Positions 58,832 through 64,000 of a DNA stretch of 64,000 nucleotides are shown in pieces. A program made the position numbers and the translations under genes. Within the stretch, counting starts at the first letter, position 1, and the number at the start of each line of letters is the position of its first letter. The notes under the pieces are model-generated. The model was not told the origin of the DNA, did not search any database, and saw nothing but the letters and a program-made list of their open reading frames with translations. The stretch covers positions 807,501-871,500 of the forward strand of contig NC_008570.1 in the NCBI RefSeq assembly GCF_000014805.1. Direction: 5' to 3'. The DNA is from Aeromonas hydrophila subsp. hydrophila ATCC 7966. Its GTDB lineage: Bacteria > Pseudomonadota > Gammaproteobacteria > Enterobacterales > Aeromonadaceae.

Positions 58832-59710
58832 TTAGAGGAAGCCTGCAAACTTGCCGACGATGCCGAGCACGACTGTGATGACGATGAGGCGCAGCGGGCT
58901 CCAGCCGCGGCGGATCAGCCCATACATGGCCAGGGTGTAGAGCAGCGGCAGGAAGGCGGGCATCAGCTTGTCGAGCACGTCCGCCTGCAGCTTCACCACC
59001 GCATCGCCGGCGGTGATCTCCAGGGTGGTGCCGAGCCGCACATAGGTGGCGACCAGGGCGCCGATCACCGTCATGCCGACGATGGAGGCGGCATGGCCCA
59101 CCTTGCGGGTGTTGGCCTTGATGAGCGGAATGGCGGCCACCCCCATGCGGTAGGCGTAGTGCGCCAGCCCGAAGCGCAGACCGAAGTGCACCAGGTTGAA
59201 CAGTAGAAAGAAGACCACAGCCCCCATGATGGAACCCTGCAGGGCCAGGTCGGCGCCGATGCCGCCGCAGATGGGCAGCAGGGTGAGCCAGAACATGGCA
59301 TCGCCGATCCCGCCGAGCGGGGCGCCGACCGCGATCTTGGTGCTCTGGATGCTGTTGACGTTCTGCTTGGAGCGCTCCATCGCCAGTACTATCCCCATCA
59401 CGAAGGTGACCAGGAAGGGGTGGGTGTTGAAGAAGCCCATGTGCCCCTTCATCGCCCGGGAGAGATCCTTGGGGTTGGTGTGAATCTTCTGCAGTGCCGG
59501 CAGCAGGCCGTAGAGCCAGCCGGAGGCCTGCATCCGCTCGTAGTTGAAGGAGGCCTGCAGCAGCAGGGAGCGCCAGGCGAAGCGGTTGATGTCCTGGCGG
59601 GTCAGCTCGGCCCCCAGTTGCTGATCTTCGTAGATGTCGTCGGAGACGGTGCGGGTCGGTTGCGGCTCGGCCGCCTGGGTCAGCCGGGTGGCGGTGTTGT
59701 TAGATGCCAT
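58832..59710 (-). CDS. agaE: PTS EIID component, GalNAc-specific
   Basis: A 292-residue EIID membrane subunit. An N-terminal cytosolic part (about 1-100, RFAWRSLLLQASFNYERMQASGWLYGLLP) is followed by membrane helices in the C-terminal half (about 140-290), including GAPLGGIGDAMFWLTLLPICGGIGADLAL. It forms the sugar channel with EIIC. Overlaps the EIIC gene by 11 bp. Confidence 0.92.
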   Translation of the reverse strand: MASNNTATRLTQAAEPQPTRTVSDDIYEDQQLGAELTRQDINRFAWRSLLLQASFNYERMQASGWLYGLLPALQKIHTNPKDLSRAMKGHMGFFNTHPFLVTFVMGIVLAMERSKQNVNSIQSTKIAVGAPLGGIGDAMFWLTLLPICGGIGADLALQGSIMGAVVFFLLFNLVHFGLRFGLAHYAYRMGVAAIPLIKANTRKVGHAASIVGMTVIGALVATYVRLGTTLEITAGDAVVKLQADVLDKLMPAFLPLLYTLAMYGLIRRGWSPLRLIVITVVLGIVGKFAGFL

Positions 59711-60476
59711 CTTCAGTTTCCTCCTGGATGGGGCGGGCTTGTGGCGCCGGGTCCTTGCGCATGAAATCGATCAGAGCCATGGCCAGGGCGGCCGCGGCGA
59801 TGGCCAGCACCGGCAGCTTGAGCCAGGCGGCGGCAACGAAACCGAGGATGAAGTAGGGGATGTAGACGTTCTTCATCATGATCTTGAGCAGCACGGCGAA
59901 GCCGATGGCGGGCATGATGCCGCCGGCGACGCCGAGGCCGTCGATGAGACGGGCGGGCAGCACGTCGATGGCGGTCTTGGCGTGTTCGGCGCCGAAGTAG
60001 GTGGGCAGGAAGGCACACAGGAAGTAGAAGGAGCCGAGCGCCAGCAGCGCCAGGTAGTTGACCCGCTCGATGCCGCGCACATCCCCCTGCTCCGCCATCC
60101 GGTCACAGCGGGACATGACCCCCGACATCACCGAGAAGAGGAAGGTGATCCCCATCTGCACCGCCACCGCGAACGGCACCGCGACCCCGACCGCCACATC
60201 CGGCTTGACCCCGGTGGTGATGGCGAAGGTGGCGCCGACTATGGTGCCGATGATGACGTTGGGCGGCTGGGCGCCTGCCAGCGGGGCCAGCCCCATCCAG
60301 ACCAGCTCCAGGGTGCCGCCCACCAGAATGCCGGTGGGCAGGTCGCCGAGGATCAGGCCCACCAGCGGGCCCAGTACCACGGGCCGGTGGAAGTGGGTCA
60401 GGCCGTTGAACAGGTCAAGCCCGGCGAAGAACGCCAGCATGCCCAGCAAGAGCCCTTGCAACAAACTGATTTCCAT
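59700..60476 (-). CDS. agaW: PTS EIIC component, GalNAc-specific
   Basis: A 258-residue EIIC membrane subunit of the mannose family with about seven to eight hydrophobic segments. Typical patterns are FFAGLDLFNGLTHFHRP, GTLELVWMGLAPLAGAQPPN and GGIMPAIGFAVLLKIMM. ATG 60476 is chosen over the GTG one codon upstream; AAGGA lies 8 nt before it. Forms the transport channel with AgaE. Confidence 0.92.
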   Translation of the reverse strand: MEISLLQGLLLGMLAFFAGLDLFNGLTHFHRPVVLGPLVGLILGDLPTGILVGGTLELVWMGLAPLAGAQPPNVIIGTIVGATFAITTGVKPDVAVGVAVPFAVAVQMGITFLFSVMSGVMSRCDRMAEQGDVRGIERVNYLALLALGSFYFLCAFLPTYFGAEHAKTAIDVLPARLIDGLGVAGGIMPAIGFAVLLKIMMKNVYIPYFILGFVAAAWLKLPVLAIAAAALAMALIDFMRKDPAPQARPIQEETEDGI

Positions 60477-60491
60477 CACAATTGTCCTTAA

Positions 60492-60965
60492 TCAGATGAG
60501 GTTGAAAATGTCCTGTGCCGGTTCGGTCGGCACCCCCTGGACAAAGCAGGCGACGTGGGCGTCCTGCAGGGCGCGAAACGCCGCTATGTCCGACTCGTCC
60601 ACCGATACCGTCTTGTGGATCTGACGCTTGCCGTCGGCGTAGTGCATGTTGCCGACGTTGATGCGGGGGATGGGCACCCCGCCCTCCACCAGGGTGCGAA
60701 AGTCTGCCGGACTCTTGCACACCAGCAGGATCTTCTGGCGATCGGCGGCCTTGCCGATGTTGTCGATCACCTTCTGCAGCGGCCAGAAGCGCACTGCGAT
60801 GCCTTCTGCCAGCACCATCTCCATCAGGTTCTGCTGGATGGGGTCCTCTGCGACTTCGTCATTGGCGACCAGCACCAGATTGGCGCCGGCGAAGCCGACC
60901 CATTGCACGCCGACCTGACCGTGGATCAGGCGCTCGTCGATACGGCTCAGCACTATGTTCGGCAT
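60492..60965 (-). CDS. agaV: PTS EIIB component, GalNAc-specific
   Basis: A 157-residue cytosolic EIIB protein of the mannose family. Phospho-acceptor His15 lies in RIDERLIHGQVGVQW. It passes phosphate from AgaF to the sugar. The start shares one base with the agaS stop (TGATG), and the EIIC gene follows after 15 bp. Confidence 0.94.
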   Translation of the reverse strand: MPNIVLSRIDERLIHGQVGVQWVGFAGANLVLVANDEVAEDPIQQNLMEMVLAEGIAVRFWPLQKVIDNIGKAADRQKILLVCKSPADFRTLVEGGVPIPRINVGNMHYADGKRQIHKTVSVDESDIAAFRALQDAHVACFVQGVPTEPAQDIFNLI

Positions 60966-62134
60966 CAGACGCCTCCTTGCTGGTTGAACGGATAGATGTT
61001 GACCCCCTGCACGACCCGGTTGACCCGCCCGCTTGGGCAGGGGTTGTCCGGGGTGATGCCCAGCACCAGCGCGGTGTGGAAGGCGTAGTACTGGGCGTAG
61101 AGCAGGTAGCAGAGCGCCAGCTCGGCGTCGTCACCATTAAGGGGGGTGGGCAGGTAGATATGTTCGCCGGCGCTGATGAGCGGATCCGACCGGTCGGCCA
61201 GGGCGACCACCCGGGCGGCATGGCCGTCCTGGCGCAGCTCGCCGAGCAGGTCCAGGTCGTACTGGCGGGTATAGGGATCGTTGGACACCAGCAGCACGAT
61301 CAGGGTCTGCCGATTGATGGCCGACTTGGGCCCGTGGCGAAAGCCGGTGGGGGAGTCGTGCATGGCCATCACCTGGCCGGCGGTGAGCTCCAGCAGCTTG
61401 AGGGCCGCCTCCTGGGCTACCCCCTGCAGGCTACCGCTGCCAAGGTAGATGACCCGCTCCGGCAGCGGTCGATCCCACTCGGGCACCTTCAGCTCGGCCT
61501 GGGGCAGGATGGCGTCCCCCAGCGCGATGAGCGGCTGGCTGGCGATCGGGTTGAACTGGCGCGGCAGGAACACCGCCAGACAGCTCAGCATCATGCTGGT
61601 GAGGCTGCTGGTCATGGCAAAGCTGCGGTCGTGGGTCTGGGGAGGCATCAGCAGCGCCAGGGAGCGGGCATCCTTCTGACAGCGGCGATAGAGCTCCCCC
61701 TCGCCGTTGCAGGTCAGCACCAGGTGGTGGCACTCGCTCAGCAACTGGCTGGCCAGCTCGACCGCCGCCACGCTCTCCGGGCTGTTGCCGGAGCGGGCGA
61801 AGGAGATGAGCAGGGTCGGGCAGTCCTGTGCCAGGTATTCGCCCGGATCGGTGACGATGTCGGTGGTGGCGATCGCCTCGAAGCGGCTGTTGAGGCGGGC
61901 ACTGAGATAGGGGGCGAGGGCGCGGCCGGCAAAGGCGGAGGTGCCGGCGCCGGTCAGGATCACCCGCAGGTTGCCCCGCGACAGCAGGGGCAGCAGGAAG
62001 CGCTCTATGGTGGCGCGGCACTCCTCCACCATGGTGAGGGTCTCCCGCCAGGTGGCGGGTTGCTGGCGAATTTCACGGGCGGTGGCCAGGCCGTTGGCCG
62101 ACCGCAGCGTCTCTTCTGGATAACCAAGGATCAT
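60965..62134 (-). CDS. agaS: Galactosamine-6-phosphate deaminase/isomerase (SIS domain)
   Basis: A 389-residue protein with two SIS sugar-isomerase domains. The first has VILTGAGTSAFAG and SFARSGNSPESV (phosphosugar loop); the second has VIYLGSGSLQGVAQEAALKLLELTAG. In E. coli AgaS converts GalN-6-P to tagatose 6-phosphate with release of ammonia. No separate agaI is present, in keeping with this assignment. Confidence 0.93.
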   Translation of the reverse strand: MILGYPEETLRSANGLATAREIRQQPATWRETLTMVEECRATIERFLLPLLSRGNLRVILTGAGTSAFAGRALAPYLSARLNSRFEAIATTDIVTDPGEYLAQDCPTLLISFARSGNSPESVAAVELASQLLSECHHLVLTCNGEGELYRRCQKDARSLALLMPPQTHDRSFAMTSSLTSMMLSCLAVFLPRQFNPIASQPLIALGDAILPQAELKVPEWDRPLPERVIYLGSGSLQGVAQEAALKLLELTAGQVMAMHDSPTGFRHGPKSAINRQTLIVLLVSNDPYTRQYDLDLLGELRQDGHAARVVALADRSDPLISAGEHIYLPTPLNGDDAELALCYLLYAQYYAFHTALVLGITPDNPCPSGRVNRVVQGVNIYPFNQQGGV

Positions 62135-62146
62135 CTCTACAACTCC

Positions 62147-63460
62147 TTATACAACCGGGGTCAGCCGGGAGTGGCTGGCGGGGACGGCGCTGCAGGCCGC
62201 CGCGTATTGGCGCAGCACCTCCTGCACCTGATCGAGAATGAGGTCGTGAACCCGGGGCGACAGCGTGCCCTGGCGCACCTTGCGGTATTGCAGCGGCAGG
62301 TGCTGGCTGAGCAGCGGCAGGGGAATGGGTTCGGCGGCCAGGTTGGCCAGCAGCCGGGCGTAACAGTCGTCGACCCGGCTGTCGGGCCAGTAGTAGCGAA
62401 TGCGATCGGAGTAGCTGTAGCCGCGGGCCAGCCGGCACTCGTTGGGGCTGCCCTGATAGTGGCTGCGCCAGAAGTCGGGGCGATCCAGCATGGTCTCTTC
62501 CAGCACCTGGCGCAGGCCCGAGCAGGCCTTGGCCACCACCAGCTCCTCCTCGATGGCGGCGAGGGCAAACAGTGCCTCGCGCAGGGCAAAGGTGAGGGCG
62601 GGGCCGACCTTGAGGATGGCGAAGTGATCGCGCACCAGCTGGCGGTAGGCGTCCGGGGTCTGGTAATCGGTGGAGTGGGCCTCGAACACCAGATGGGGAT
62701 AGGCCTCGATCATCCGGCTCAAGGGGGCGGCCCGCTCGGGACGGTAGTCGATGACGTGGGTGTGGTCGAACTCCACGCCAGGCTGCACCACCAGACCGAT
62801 CACCCGCGGCCAGATCTGGACCAGTCCGGCCTGCTCGAAGGCCTGCTGGTGGGCGACCAGGGTGTGGCGCGCCGCCTCCGGCGTGGTGACTGCCAGCTCG
62901 GCCAGCTCTTCGTGGGCGCCACCCGGTACGGGCACTTCGGTGCCAATCACATAGACCAGGTCGCTGTGGCCAAACTGCTGGGTGGCGGTCTGCTCGGCCA
63001 CGTTTGCCAGCCGGGCGGCACGCGCCGCCACCAGCTCGTCGGTCAGCGGCACCGGATCCCCCTGGCAGGACATGCTGCAGTCGAGGTGGATCTTCTTGAA
63101 GCCAGCCGCGACATAGCTGGCGATAAGACCCTCGGCGTGGGCCATGGCCTGTTCGGCGGGCTCGCTCTGCCAGCGGTTGGGGCCGAGGTGATCCCCACCC
63201 AGAACCAGCCGCTGCACGGGAAAGTCGCATTCGGCGGCGAGTCGGTGCAGCAGGTCGCGAAAGTCGGCCGGCGTCATGCCGGTGTAGCCGCCAAATTGAT
63301 CCACCTGATTGGAGGTGGCCTCGACCAGCAGCAGCTGATCCCCTTGCGCCGCCAGTCGCAGGGCCGCCTCCAGCACCAGCGGATGGGCGGAGCAGACGGC
63401 GTAGATCCCGACCTGCTCCCCCTGCTTGTGTTGTGCGACCAGATCCAGCATTGATTTCAT
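62147..63460 (-). CDS. agaZ: Tagatose-1,6-bisphosphate aldolase, AgaZ/KbaZ subunit
   Basis: A 437-residue GatZ/KbaZ-type protein that stabilises or chaperones the catalytic aldolase subunit. Family hallmarks: [40 protein letters not shown] and [11 protein letters not shown]. First gene of the leftward operon, next to the divergent regulatory region. Confidence 0.94.
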   Translation of the reverse strand: MKSMLDLVAQHKQGEQVGIYAVCSAHPLVLEAALRLAAQGDQLLLVEATSNQVDQFGGYTGMTPADFRDLLHRLAAECDFPVQRLVLGGDHLGPNRWQSEPAEQAMAHAEGLIASYVAAGFKKIHLDCSMSCQGDPVPLTDELVAARAARLANVAEQTATQQFGHSDLVYVIGTEVPVPGGAHEELAELAVTTPEAARHTLVAHQQAFEQAGLVQIWPRVIGLVVQPGVEFDHTHVIDYRPERAAPLSRMIEAYPHLVFEAHSTDYQTPDAYRQLVRDHFAILKVGPALTFALREALFALAAIEEELVVAKACSGLRQVLEETMLDRPDFWRSHYQGSPNECRLARGYSYSDRIRYYWPDSRVDDCYARLLANLAAEPIPLPLLSQHLPLQYRKVRQGTLSPRVHDLILDQVQEVLRQYAAACSAVPASHSRLTPVV

Positions 63461-63495
63461 TTCCCTCTTCCTCTTGGCCTGAACAAGATGCTTTG

Positions 63496-63513
63496 CTTTC
63501 GATTTCTTTCTTT
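63496..63513. promoter_or_regulatory. Candidate AgaR box 1
   Basis: CTTTCGATTTCTTTCTTT resembles the AgaR consensus of repeated TTTC/RTTT units. It lies 35-52 bp before the agaZ start, within or just downstream of its promoter, suited to repression. Confidence 0.6.
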
Positions 63514-63532
63514 ACCCTAGGCGTACGGCGTT

Positions 63533-63549
63533 CGAAACGAAATAAAAGC
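63533..63549. promoter_or_regulatory. Candidate AgaR box 2
   Basis: CGAAACGAAATAAAAGC reads on the other strand as a TTTTATTTCGTTTCG repeat of the same kind as box 1, about 37 bp from it. Confidence 0.5.
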
Positions 63550-63559
63550 GTGTTCACAT

Positions 63560-63575
63560 CTTGAGCAAGATCACA
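63560..63575. promoter_or_regulatory. Candidate CRP site
   Basis: CTTGA-N6-TCACA: one perfect CRP half-site and one partial half-site with the correct 6-bp spacing, between AgaR boxes 2 and 3 and about 100 bp before agaZ. Catabolite control is expected for this operon, but the second half-site is weak. Confidence 0.45.
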
Positions 63576-63596
63576 AAAAGAAATGAATCGAAAGTG
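63576..63596. promoter_or_regulatory. Candidate AgaR box 3
   Basis: On the minus strand CACTTTCGATTCATTTCTTTT, very close to box 1 (CTTTCGATTTCTTTCTTT). Multiple boxes match the way AgaR acts as an oligomer at divergent promoters in E. coli. Confidence 0.6.
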
Positions 63597-63624
63597 TTGT
63601 GGCCTTTTTAGGGAGTCTGACGGC

Positions 63625-63646
63625 ACTTTTCAATTCAATGAAAGCT
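63625..63646. promoter_or_regulatory. Candidate AgaR box 4, agaR side
   Basis: ACTTTTCAATTCAATGAAAGCT: same TTTC/GAAAG elements arranged partly as a dyad, about 90 bp before agaR. It could serve autoregulation. Confidence 0.4.
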
Positions 63647-63690
63647 TGATTTGCCATCGAGGCTGAGTGTTAATAGGGAAACGTAACGAA

Positions 63691-63709
63691 GTGAAAGCTC
63701 TACTTTCAC
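63691..63709. promoter_or_regulatory. Perfect palindrome before agaR
   Basis: GTGAAAG-CTCTA-CTTTCAC, a perfect 7-bp dyad with a 5-bp centre, ending 23 bp before the agaR start. It could be an operator or a leader hairpin in the agaR mRNA. Confidence 0.5.
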
Positions 63710-63732
63710 CACAGGACTCCGGCAGAGAGACT

Positions 63733-64000
63733 ATGCAAATCACCGAAAAGAGCGTGCTCGGCACCAGCGAGCGACGGGAGCGCATCATTCAACAGCTGCG
63801 CAGCAATGGCAGCGTTCAGGTCAACGAGCTGGCCGGCCACTATCAGGTCTCCACCGTCACCATCCGCAACGATCTGGCATTTCTGGAGAAACAGGGGGTG
63901 GCGGTGCGCGCTTACGGCGGCGCCCTGTTGTGTGAATCCGGCCAGCCGGTGGCCGAGCACACCATCGCCGACAAGAGCGTGCTCAACACCCCGGTCAAAC
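63733..64000 (+). CDS. agaR: DeoR-family repressor AgaR, 5' part
   Basis: The first 89 codons of a DeoR-type regulator, cut by the window end. The helix-turn-helix is [20 protein letters not shown] at about 34-53, followed by the hallmark DLAFLEKQG and a YGGAL turn (Y-G-G-A). In E. coli AgaR represses the aga genes until GalNAc-6-P or GalN-6-P appears. GAGAGACT lies before ATG 63733. Divergent from agaZ across 272 bp filled with candidate operators. Confidence 0.92.
   Translation, partial: MQITEKSVLGTSERRERIIQQLRSNGSVQVNELAGHYQVSTVTIRNDLAFLEKQGVAVRAYGGALLCESGQPVAEHTIADKSVLNTPVK

Noticed and set aside
60977..63454. An 825-codon open frame on the plus strand opposite agaS and agaZ
   Set aside because: Antisense to two clear aga genes; no ribosome site or domain supports it.

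Overview
The window is chromosomal DNA of a GC-rich gammaproteobacterium, almost certainly Aeromonas (A. hydrophila group). The genus call rests on the gene order (epd-pgk-fbaA, nadB/rpoE-rseABC-lepA-lepB-rnc-era-recO-pdxJ, ygfZ/sdhE-ygfX), on a prolyl endopeptidase that matches from memory the well-studied Aeromonas enzyme, and on a 636-residue product whose length and context fit the Aeromonas protein called Ast. No database search was possible; all names come from recognising sequence and motifs.

Layout. 1-1912: the 3' part of a 23S rRNA, 5S rRNA and tRNA-Asp, with two terminators and a broken second tRNA-Asp 3' end. 2054-7814: a Nudix hydrolase, an OmpR-type two-component pair, and a divergent macAB efflux operon. 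8119-12320: a five-gene operon joining a polar amino acid ABC importer to a threonine-synthase-like PLP enzyme. 12556-25106: prolyl oligopeptidase, AsmA, a GNAT acetyltransferase and an SDR, then leftward glnE, another GNAT and a chemoreceptor, then a K+ channel and a YgiM-like SH3 protein. 25376-36847: putA (short form), nudC, hemE, a ROK sugar kinase, epd-pgk-fbaA and a PuuB-like amine oxidase. 37032-43426: a small lipoprotein, cutA-dsbD, a small unknown protein, a PACE transporter with a divergent LysR regulator, ygfZ and divergent sdhE-ygfX. 43651-54207: nadB divergent from the sigma-E operon rpoE-rseA-rseB-rseC, then lepA-lepB-rnc-era-recO and pdxJ. 54293-64000: a complete N-acetylgalactosamine (aga) catabolic operon read leftward from a divergent, truncated agaR.

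How the genes work together. The aga cluster is a full pathway: AgaV/W/E/F import and phosphorylate GalNAc, AgaA deacetylates GalNAc-6-P, AgaS deaminates and isomerises GalN-6-P, and AgaY/AgaZ form the tagatose-1,6-bisphosphate aldolase. The missing 6-phosphofructokinase-like step is not in the window. The last gene of this operon is the ast-like gene. Its predicted protein has a signal peptide and a clan GH-D-like glycosidase barrel, so here it looks like an exported alpha-galactosaminidase/galactosidase that supplies the operon with sugar. The rest is mostly housekeeping: nitrogen control (glnE), haem, NAD and pyridoxal phosphate synthesis, glycolysis, envelope stress and protein export.

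The most unusual structural signal is a repeated pattern. Three genes (tRNA-Asp, a chemoreceptor gene and nadB) each have a second, diverged and truncated copy of their own 3' end immediately downstream. This suggests past gene replacement or tandem duplication followed by deletion.
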